Positions 48,001 through 60,000 of a DNA stretch of 64,000 nt are shown piece after piece; position 1 is the stretch's first letter; each line of letters opens with the position of its first letter. The position numbers were made by a program, and so were the translations under genes. The stretch comes from Alentia gelatinosa (taxonomy: Eukaryota > Annelida > Polychaeta > Phyllodocida > Polynoidae). Below the pieces are notes generated by a model. It ran no database searches. It worked only from the letters and a program-made list of their open reading frames with translations, and was not told the DNA's origin. The stretch is from positions 41,499,718 through 41,563,717 of the forward strand of contig OX465590.1 of the NCBI GenBank assembly GCA_950022655.1, given 5' to 3'.

Positions 48001-51000
48001 TGTTGGTATAGCTTGGAGAATAAAACAAAGGTTATACTGATGTGATGACAAAAATGCTCCTTTTACTGCACAAAACAGGTTATAGATCCAGCAATACTAT
48101 TCGTATTAAGTGTAAATTACTCCTTATTTCGTCTTCTGCTCTGTCCAGACAAGGGTTGTGCCCTTCACAGTTCACGCCATTGTGACAACATCTGACATGA
48201 GCTTCAACACCACGAACATTGACTTCGGTAAATGCACCATCTACGAGGCTGCGCGCCACACCGTACGCCTCACCAATCACTCCATCCTGCCGCAGAAGTT
48301 CGGCTTCGTCGGCCTCCCAGAGGTAAGTTCGAACTCATTTTTGGGGTGTTAAAGATCTCCATGAAATATTGGGAAGGACTTTGAACCCTGTTTGGTAAAT
48401 GTTGAATGCAAAAATACCAGAGGAGCTCGAGAAGAAAGACCTCTTAAGAGGGGAAGGCAATGAAGAAAAAAAATCAAAGGATGACAACTTGTGTAAGAGT
48501 GGGAATCAGGTGTTAGAGAAGGCAAGGTCTATTAATTTTAAAAATTAAAAATCAAAGAAAAGGAGCAAAAAAATAAAGGTAAGGTAAAGAAAAAGAAGAT
48601 AAAGTAACAGAAAACCATGGAGGTGACTGAAATTGTAAGATAAGAAGTGAAATAAAGGCATTGCTCAAAAAAAAAATTGAATACAGCAAGTTGGGGAAAT
48701 TCGTTGTGAACCAAACAATGTACATAATGATAAGATGATGGTGAGGTCGGCTCAAGATTCGATCTAGTTTCTACTATATACAATTCAATATAATTCCATA
48801 TAATTTCTACAATTCCGGTACAAATCAGGCATTGGCTACCACAGGCTATTTAGCAATATCGCGTCAGGGCTAGATTTTCATCACAATCCTGCTGGGTATT
48901 TAATAAAATGACGACGTTTCGGGCTCACTTTCAGTATGTCGATGTTCAACCTAACGACGGCTTCGGCACCTTACTCCCACTCGAGGAGATAGAACTGGAC
49001 ATCATTTTTAAACCCCCGAAAGCCCGAGACTACAGCTTCGAGCTCACCTGCAAGTCGCTGATAAACAGGTGAGATTTAAGCGACGAGGCCAAATTTATTT
49101 CTGTTCTTAATCGAAAGAAAGCCCCCCCCTCCCAGAATACAAAAAAAAGAAAAAAAAGAAAAAAAAAGACAAACCCATGTGAGACTTAAACGACAAGGGG
49201 CCATCCATAAAGTATGTGCGCAGAATTTCTGAAACTTTGGACCCCCACACCTACCCGATCTTGTACGCTATAGAACAAAGAATGAGCATATGCAAAATGT
49301 CCAAAAAAAATTAACCCGCCACCCCCCTCAGTGCATATGTACTTAATGGATGGCTTCCAAGGCAAAATTCGCTTCTGTTCTCAACAAAAAAACACAAAAT
49401 CAACAACAGCAAATATTAAAAAAAAGAAAAAGAAGAAGAAAAGATAAACCGTGTTTGTTCTCAATCAGTCATACAGAGATGGCACCTTTCCACTTTTTCA
49501 TGGAAATCCATGTTTTCATTTTCAAAAAATAGATTTTTTTTACCCCACAAATATTTTTCTCATTAATTAATTTTTTCATTTTCAGTATATAAAGTTCCCT
49601 TTCCATGTGTAAAACAAGGATAATATCATTTAAGCTTCATTTACACCAATAAAACAGTGGTTTGAACCTACCCACAGACCCTCAGCCCCATGCTGTGCTG
49701 GAACTGATGTGTTTTTCATGTTTTCATGGTCTCTGAAGCAGCAAATCCACATGAAAGTTGCGTCCATTATTGTTTCTACCTGACTGACATCCCTGGTCAT
49801 ATGAATCAGAAAGAAAATTTTAATAGCGTTCTTATATCACTCAAAATCACAAAAAAAATTTCCATTATTGATTGTACCACATGAAAAAAATGAGTTTTAA
49901 TCACGGACTTATATGATGATGTGTTACAAGTCCGTGGTTTTAATATATGAATTACAGAGTAACTTTAGACAACGGCTGTGAATTATATTTCTTAGGTAAT
50001 CTTCCATTGAAATTACAATACGACTCTTGTTTAGTTTACATAAAACAGTTTTGATTTTTGTGCTCCATGGTAAAAATTGGATGAATTAATTTTGGAAATT
50101 GTAAAAGAAGACCTAATTTTGAATTATTTATTTAATAAATGAATTGCATCACACTTCATGTTTGACTTGTTTTAAATCCCAGATGAGTCGTCCTGGTTCC
50201 GTCTGAATTAACAAAGAAACCGGTGGTAAAATCCTGTTCATGTCTCTCTCATATTAAACAGGGAGTTTAAGATCAAGTGTAAAGGTGTTGGCGTGCATCC
50301 TCCACTCAGCCTCTCCAACCAGATCATCCACTTTACCTCCACCGCCCTCAATGACGTCTCTATGGCCTCACTTCACGTCGTCAACAACCACACAAGTAGC
50401 AATGAGTTCACGCACCCTGTGCCCAGGATCGGCAAAGGTAGGTGTCACATTGTCAACGTCCACGCAAGTAGCAATGAGTTTAAGCACCCTGTGCCCAGGA
50501 ACGGCAAAGGTAGGTGTCACGTTTTCAACGACTGATCAAGTAGCAATAAGTTTACGCACCCTGGGCCCAGGATCGGCAAAGATAGGTGTCGCGTTGTCAA
50601 CAACCTATCAAGTAGCAATGAGTTTACGCACCCTGTTAACAGGATCGGCAAAGGTAGGTGCCATGTTGTCAACAACCAAATAAGTAGCAGAGAGTTTACG
50701 CACCCTGTGAACAGGATCGGCAAAGGTAGGTGTCGCTTTGTGAATGACCTATAAAGTAGCAATGAGTTTACACACCCTGTGGCCAGGATCGGCAAAGGTA
50801 GGTGTCATGTTGTCAACAACCAAATAAGTAGCAATGAGTTTACACACCCTGTGGCCAGGATCGGCAAAGGTAGGTGTCATGTTGTCAACAACCAAATAAG
50901 TAGCAATGAGTTTACACACCCTGTGGCCAGGATCGGCAAAGGTAGGTGTCATGTTGTCAACAACCAAATAAGTAGCAATGAGTTTACACACTCTGTACCC

Positions 51001-54000
51001 AGGATTGGCAATGGTAATTTGGGATGTTCAGAAATGGCCACCGCCAGACAGTATGAGCTAGTTTTGTTGTGGTGGACAAAGGCAGTAGATTAGGCCTACC
51101 CGAATATGGTATCCCACGTGGAAGTTACTTCATATTTACTATTGAATTGTTTAATTTATGTTGAGATGCAGATAATCTTGATCAGAATTGAAGAAACATG
51201 AAAAGAGGCGAGAGAATTGAATTGAGACTAAAGAAATTCAGAATGAAAGATGTAAAAAGTCGTTCTAACGATAGTGGAATAAGGGGTTCTTTAATTGCAA
51301 ACATTCGAACATGGCAAAATGAGAAATGATTCACAAATGTTAGTTGATATACAATCGCAAAGTATAAATGGGTTCAAATCATATAAACAATCATCATCAT
51401 TTTGATATAAAGGTTTTATATAATTAAGGAGTGGAATCTCTTGGGTTTTTATTTTTCAGATCTTCTATATATTGTTCCTGCTTATTTGTAATTATGAGGA
51501 AGAGTAGGGTTGGAGTTCAGACGCTTATTGTACCCATTGACACTACTCTATGTCCATGTTGTACCACATGTACTCTGAACAGTATACTGTGTTACCTTTT
51601 AACCCTGTGCATCACGTTGACTTACAGGAGAAATTGCCCCCGTGGGCCCGACCTCGTTTGAGTTCGTCATACCGGAAGATGCGCCCCTCACACTGTCGCC
51701 CTCTGTCGGCACTGTGGAGCCAGGAAAGGTGAGACTGCTAACAGTAACAGGGTCAGACTTGTCATACAGGTCTGATAGTCATACTAAAACCTATCAAAGT
51801 TAATAGATATCTGCTGTGGAGGATTCTATATGTATGTCATGCATTGATCCCAAGTTTCATAATTTTCTCTTGAGTAATATACATGCGAGGCGAATTTTTG
51901 TTTATGAATGAGTCTTGTTAATGTTGAACTGTTGAAATAGCCTGTAGTTCAGCCAACTCCTACCAGATGGTGTTGCACATGACTCAATGCTGGTAACTGG
52001 CATGTTTACATACATTTACAGTGAAAGTTCTGAAATGATCACTATCAGTGATCAATTCAGCAGTGATTATTTCAGCACGACAGTAATCAAGTCTATGGAA
52101 CACATTGCAATGACAATCACTAAAACGGTCTCCCAATCAGTCACTCTTTTTGCATGATCACTAATAAAGATGTCCCTGTTTATAAAACACCTCCCTCTAG
52201 TAAATATCATGTTATAGGTGTATAATTAGATGAATGTAGAATTTTCCTTTAATTATTGCAGACGTGTAAGATTGAGGTGCGCTTCTCCCCGCGTCTCGCC
52301 GATCAAGCTTTGCGGAAGGAGACAGTGCGGATGATGACAAAGATGGCGGAGGTACGCGCAGCGGAGGAATACAAGGCTCAACTGAAGAAAGAGAAGGAGA
52401 ACGCTGAACTGGCTGCAGTGAGTACTACTTTCTCATGTCCTCACTAACAAACACTAAATCATACATGTGTATACCTAAGTGTATATATTCATATGTATGT
52501 ATACCGCACACATGAGTACTAGGGTATGGTCCGAAGCGATGTATTTCTATATCAGCAATATCAATAATATTTGAAATTTCATCGAAATGCACTAATGTAT
52601 CAAATTCTTATTTGAACTCTCAAATACATCAGAAGTTTGCTATTTTGTATTATGCTCTTCCTTAAAACCTTATAAAATATGCAATGTATGTCGTCTAAAG
52701 AAACTCTTCCACCGGGCTGCCATGAATCCGACTCTGCGGGGCACGTGTCGAACATGCTTCTAGTGTACAAACCCATAGGCACGTTCACGAGTAGCAGCCA
52801 CATGACAGCCGTGTAGGGTCCACCAGCTGATAACCGGCAAAACCCGATTCATTAGGTTTTACTGGTGCGTCGCTGTGTGACCGTCTCCAGTGAGCATGTG
52901 ACCTGCTCCACCGCAACGGTTTCTACGTTCGAGCTAACACAGGCACAGTGCGACCACTACATGGCTGCCGTGCAGTGCTGTTTTGTTACTTTACCATTGG
53001 CCTGATGGAGCACGGCATTAATATAGTTTTTCTGACTGGAGTTACATGGAAACCAGTAAGACTATTACTGAGTACCTTCAGTATAAATAAACGGTTTAAA
53101 AAAAAAAAAAAAAATTTGTCTTCAGTCAAAATACAGCACATCCTATGACAGTATGATATGAAACGAAGTATAAATGATTTCTATACCATTTCACTGCATG
53201 ACCACATACAAAGAGATAATCCTTTAGACAGTATCAATTATAAAACAATATGTTGCAGCAAGGGGCAGGTTTACTGTGGTTTGCTGGGGTTTGCTGGCCA
53301 GTTTTCTATTTTCTGTGGAAATCCACTTTTTTCATATTCAGTATATGTAATTACGTATCCTTGCATGAAAGAAAGATAATATTGATTTAGTCTCATTTAC
53401 GCCAATAAAACAGATTTAACCTCCCCACAGACCCTCAGGTCCATGCCATGAGCCACAAGGACATGTTATCCAAATTTCCCCTGTCTATTTTTTGTCTCTC
53501 TGAGGCGGAAAAATCCATATGAAAAATGTTTCCACTTTTTCCCTGGCCCCAACTGACATCCCTGGCCCCTAGATGACATCCTGGCATTAATGGTCACCAC
53601 TGTAAATGGTGGTGACCCACAATATTTATAATGCAGGCCTCCCAGTGAAACCTATAAAACCTTTAAAAACCTATATTTCTATTCTTGAGCCTTTATTTTA
53701 TTAGAGTAACCTATATCACCTATAAAAACCTATATTTTTCATTGCCATGCAGATTGACGTGTATAGGAAATTTAAGAAGTTAACTTGACACAAAGTCAGA
53801 TTGTCAAATGACAAGAAATCCACATTATCAGTGTATTTCAGAGATCTTGAAAATGTTTAAGAATCAACAGTTTGTGCGACTTCTTGCCAGTCGGGCTTGC
53901 CTGTTGGAAACTCAGCAAGCACATGTGCCTACTGGTATAACCTGATGAGCCAGACATCCTGCAATTTAGTATGAGGTACATTTAAAAAAAAAAATCAAGT

Positions 54001-57000
54001 ACTGAAAATAAGCGATTCACTATAATTTGACTCCATCATGCTGAATATGTTAGCCCTAAAAACCTATAAAAGCCTATAATTTTGGCCTTGAAAAAACTGT
54101 AAAAAAATATAATTTGATTTTTAAAACCTATAAAAAACCTATATTGAGGAACCAAGGAACTGGGAGGCCGGATAGTGTATTGTCACCCTGTCGTTAATTG
54201 TTTTTGTTATACGTTTCTACGCTGTGCTCACGAATCACTGCGATGTTGCTGTTGAATAATATTCAGTAAACATCTGGTGACCTTCTTCATTAAACCATTC
54301 ACATACAAATACCACAATCGATAATTTTCCCTCCTCCATACCCTCACTTTAGGCCGTTCCGGATGTAAGTTCGTGGTTAAGCCTCGGTTTGAAACTCACT
54401 TTCTGACGTCACGTCTGACGTCACGTCTGACATATGTTTTCAGTTTGGCTGGCACGCTGGTGCCTTTCGTGCCCAGTTCTATATGTGTTCAAGTCAGACT
54501 GTGCACGTTTCATTCTGTATGATATGATTTGGAGTTGATTGATAACCTTGTCTGAGATGGAGTGTCACCCTGTAATATTGCTATTTGTTAAACTTGTGGT
54601 TCCACCTCAACTCTGCAATGTCATTCTTTCATGTCATTTGCCTGAATCAGAGTTGGTAAAATCTATCCGTTTCTAATTTGGAGGTGACAATCTCCCCCCC
54701 CCAAAAAAAACCCCACAAACCCCCCCCCCCCCCCAAAAAAAAACAACCCACAAAAACCCCTGTCCATTTTGGAGAAATGGACAGATCATGTTAAAGACCA
54801 GGTGCCCGTTTAATAATCTCGGATCGTACATGAAGACCCTTTTCTGTAACTCAATCAAGGGTTATAGTTTAATAATATTTAAGACAGTATTAGCCGTCCG
54901 TATGGTCGTCCATAAATGTTGAATAAAGTTGACCCACATTGTCCCTGGGTCTCTGGCATACAGAAAAGGGTATACATGTACGATCCTACGTTATTAAACG
55001 GGCCCCAGCTTCTAAATAATTGTCCTATTACCTTTTAAATACTGACATTTCTGATTCAGGCAAAAATATCCTCACAATTGCATGACTTAATATTTCCCTC
55101 AGTAATTTCTACAGAAATAAGGCACGACAAGAAATATATAAATATTATACCTGTTTTCTCAATGATAATGTTCAGCGTGAAAACTTTATACTTCAGTATT
55201 TGGTAGAATTCTTATCGATTCCACTTTCTTTTGAAACTGAGATATCAGTGTTAGCTGGTTGTAAAACCGTATTTTAGTATCTATAATTTTGACGATTTAA
55301 TTTTGAGTGTTTTCTAGTAGAGGTTTGCTCACCTGAGGCAGTTTTTGCGTTCCCCTTCCATTCAACACTTTGAAATATTTAAAACAAATAACTGCATTTA
55401 ATGGTTCTCATGTTGTAGCCCGCTTCATGTCGAGGCCCGTGCTATCTAAGGCTTTTATGGAATGTCACTTGGATGAAGGTTTCCATGTTTTAATTTTTTA
55501 ATTTTTTTTTGGATGTTTTAAGATTGTGCTGGGTTGGTGTGGATCAGATTCATATCCATGATGATACTGCTCTGACTATTTTGAAGTGGGGTTCTACTGT
55601 ATATATATACATATATATTTTTGATATTTGTATTTATATATATATATATTCTTTTATATATATATTAGAATTATCACAGACCCACAACTCTTGGATTTTT
55701 GTTTAGAAATTTTTAATTACCTTTGACAGTATACATGAGATTTTTTTTAACATATGTTTTTTTTTTAAACTTTGTAATTTTCTTGTGTAAAGACCTCCCA
55801 AGATTCTTTTTCATTTTATTCCTTAGCACTAATGTTGAGGACCCCATTTTAATCCAGTATGCAACATTTATCTCTCCCTATGAAACAAGGCATTGGATTT
55901 GATTGAAAATGCGTTTACAACATTTATTCTAAGTACTCTTTTATATGTTATATGATACTAACAAATTTAGATTTCTACACTTTCCATTGCACAGGCAATC
56001 TGTCAAATATGTTTCACAGGATGAAATTCTATAACTTTTGCACTTTCTCTTTAAATCTTTCCCTAAACTATTGTCAGTTAAGAGAACAGGAGAATTTGGA
56101 AGACCAGGTAATGCTCTGAGGGTTGACTTCGCATGTCTGCCAGTATTGGATGCTTTTCTGTTTAGTGCCTTACATATTATGAATCTAAAGGATGGGTTTT
56201 GAGTACAGGCGAGGGTTTTGAATCTGCTCTATTGTTTTGGAGTTTTAGGTCATGTAAAGGCTCTTTGTTTTATAAACGGTATTTTGTTGGCGATTTTGAT
56301 TCACAATTCTGTAAGAAGCACAGTCTGTGATCACGATGGTAGATCTCTCAACTATTCTACAGGCATCTCAGTGGATGCACGTTCGCGTATCGAGACACCA
56401 TGTATTTATCTCACCCCTGGTATCTTAACCCATAGTCTTGACATTAGGAACTTTTATTATCCATCGTATACAAAGCCACCATTGAAAATGTATGGGGACT
56501 CAGTAAACCACTACCTATTGTATAAAACCTGTAAGATACCATAACTGTGGTATACGGATTCATACCTGTGGTATACGGTCTCGAAACCATGGTATACGGG
56601 AAAAATAGTCCCTTTTGCCATAGAGCAAAGAAATAGTCCCTATTGTTATATCCTTTGATTTGGCAATCACTGGGTTTAATTTATTTGAAAAGATGGATAA
56701 TAAATGCAACAAACAATGATTTTGTGGACAGGCGGCTCTGTAAACCACTCGCGGTTGACGTCGTAATACACCCGCTAGCGCTCATGTATTACTACGCGTC
56801 AACCTCTCGTGGTTTACGGCAGCCTGTCCACAAAACCATCGATTATTGTCTATGTACTCAACGCCCATGGAGTATTGTAAAACACGTACCCAATGGGCGA
56901 TGACTTCACAGACATTAGTCAATTAATCAGTAATAGAGGTGAGATAAAATCTGAACCGCACTCGATTCGTAGCCACTGAAAATATGCCATTCATTTTGGT

Positions 57001-60000
57001 TTGCTATGTAATCTCACTCATCTTTGCCTCGTGAGATTACTCCGCAACCAAAGCTCATGGTATATTTTCTGTGGCTATAGATCTTGATGCAGTTCCTTCT
57101 TGATGTATACATATGGACCTTTGTGAAAATGTTTTGCTTTTCTGTCACTGTTTTTTTTCTGTATGATAAAAGATACCATTGGGACTGAGGGTGTCTATCT
57201 GGGATTGCAACATCTTTTTTCTATTTTATGACAGTTGAGAAAAGGGTAGTTTGCAGATCTTTAAATCACTGCTTATAGATTTCAGTAATAACTCACTAGA
57301 CCTTTACTTGGTAAAAAATGTAAATATCCAGAATATGAATCTCGATTTTGTTTTCAAGTGCAATTCAAAATACATGGAAATCATCTTTATAAAGATATTT
57401 TTCTCAAGTTTAAATTACTCTGATTTTTGATTGGCTAATAAACAGGTGAATCTGTCCAGAATGACCCAATTATTATTTGAGATATCATATTCATATTTGT
57501 GCATATACCAAAATCAATAACAAATATAATTGAACTCGTGAAGCATTTCAGTTTTATCATATCATTAGTACTTGGCATTTGTTTCTAAAAATGAAAGGAA
57601 TGAAAAATGAAAAAAATCATATAACTTTGTAAAGTCACTAGACCTAGAATTAAATGAACACTTGGTGGAAAAAAATCCTAAGGAAATATTTTAAATGGTT
57701 CCCAAATGGATTTTCAGAAGAAAGCCCAGGCAGGAAAACAGAAAGGAAAGGCATCGCCGAAGGGGCGAAAACCAGACGCCAGCGCAGGGCTCGTCGTCAA
57801 GGGTCCCACACCGATTCAGGTACCCGAAGAGTCTGACATCGACACCGAGTAAGTACATGACCCCCATGGTGATATAACGTGATGACAAAGGCCACTTCTA
57901 GCAAATTTATAGAAGGGGTCTTGCCCTATCTCACCCCTGGTATTTCTTCTCCATAGACTTAACGTTGGGAACTCGTATCCAACGCCCTTGAGATATTTAG
58001 GAAAAATACCCAATGGAGATTATGCCACAAATGTTAGCCAATTAGTCTATGTGAAGGGTGAAATTGATTCAGAAACCTTTTCAAGTTTAGGGTCAGAGCT
58101 CGATCCCATCTCTTTTGAATCACTATGTAATTCTCGTGGCTTCGCCTTGTGAATTACAACGCGATTCAAACGTGATGCAATATGAGCTCTGACCCTAAAC
58201 TTTCATAGGTTTCCTCCATCATTTCACAGATGCAAAGAGTTCCCCCGTTCTACACACCGGGAGTCTCCTATTTTTACACCTTGTAATCTCTTGTTTTCTC
58301 CCAAGGGCAACGGATGATGTAATTGATATGAAAATACTGTTTAAAGTTTCACTTCAGGAGATACCATTATGTAAGTCTAAATGACAAGTCAGTTAGGAAT
58401 GGCTTAGCTTAGATAAATTCTGAAAATTTAAACATAGAAGTTGAAAGAAAAGGAGAGCAGAAGAAAATGACCACACTGAAAATGTAGGTTCAAAGGAAAA
58501 GGTATGTCTTTTTGTGCTGTTGGAACGTGTACTACAGTTGTAAGAAATCTTATGAATAAACACTTCTTGCTTTAAAAAACCCCCCAATACCCTCTGATCT
58601 CAAAATGACTGCAAGATCATTGGAAGGATCTTTTGCTGTCTTGCTTTCTAGTGTCCTAAGCTAAGACTAAGAACTACAAGGCAGAATTGAGAGAAGTGGG
58701 CAGAGTTCTGAAGCTGAGCTCATACGTCCACGAGCTCGAAGCCACAAGTGGCGCACCAGAGCAACTGCCGTCCTTATATAGTATGTGAAGATCACATGAC
58801 AGTTGCTCATGCGGGGGCCGAGACCTCCCTGTGGGATCTCCCCGTACCGTGTCCAGGGGATCCGTTGCACCAACACACTATTATATTGATGAAAGAGTTA
58901 CTGTTATAAGTATGATCAGTATTTGTTCAATTTTTCAAATATTTGAGTTCAAGATACACGTTTTTGGTCAGTTGACAAAGAAAAGTATAAGCTTACGATT
59001 ATATTTACAGTTACTATCTGGTTCAACTTAATGCGTTTTTGGTGGTATTCTTTTATTCGTGTTTTATAACTGACATATGAGATTCACTTTACCCCGTGGT
59101 TATTGTTTCTCGTAGCTCTGATGAATTCGCTGCTGCGCATGCGTCACTTCTGCGACAGTTCAAAGGGAAGTTCGACACATTCACCGTCCCCTGCTACGTG
59201 GCATCCGGGAACTGCAGCAACCCGGGCACCCTGCCCTACAGGTTAGTATTTACTGTACATACCTTTATATACTCACAGAAGTCAAATTAAAATATTATCT
59301 ACAGCGGGATCCACACAATGAGGCAAATCCTGCCAAGATTCCTGTACCACGCAGGGTATTTGTCTGTACCAAATCCTGCTGAGATTCTGTACTCGAAGGC
59401 AATCTCTTCATCTAAATTGTAGGGTTCCATTTCCCTGAGACATCTTTTTTCCCCTACAATTGTTTGCGATATTTACTCCTAAAATTATTATTGTAAGATG
59501 ATATAGGAGAAATGCATAAAACTAGATTTAGATGATTATTTAATATTACTAGAGCACTGTGGTAATCAATTTCTTTATCCAATAGTGAAACAAGTTCGCC
59601 ATTACTAGGCTACTAAATTCATCTCAATATGCATACGACCGGAGAATACTGCCCATTGGTATATGTACCTAATAACTAGACGTTTAATTAGCTTACCATT
59701 TTCTAGTGGTGAAAAAATGCATTTAAACTCTTCTATATATAATTGTTTGACAAAACCTTGGCTGACCCCGTCCATAGGTAAAACAAAAACCTCTGTATAT
59801 AATTTCCTCATTTTTCCCCAGCATCCACAACACCCTTTACCTGGAGGTGCATTGCCCAGCGAAGAAGCCGGAGCTCGTGGTGATCTCAGACAATGGGCGC
59901 ACGACCACAGACTTCGGCGACATCTCCATCGGGCAGAGCGTGATTAAGTCCGTCACCATCCAGAACATCTCCAACAAGCACGTGGACGTATCCTTACTCA

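Larger units (their letters stand above)
52418..57717. other. CFAP74 intron 32, 5.3 kb
   Basis: The longest intron in the window. In order: a TIR relative at 52697-53013, a decayed MITE (53290-53570) and repeated AAAACCTATAAAA-type words (53640-54150). Then come a C/A homopolymer tract, the TIR element 54803-55009, TA repeats and the compound hairpin element 56400-57115. No gene is seen. Confidence 0.7.

Noticed and set aside
58670..58870. LTR or promoter at a TATA-like site
   Set aside because: One TATATAG word and a locally higher GC content are not enough; no terminal repeats or partner copy were found.
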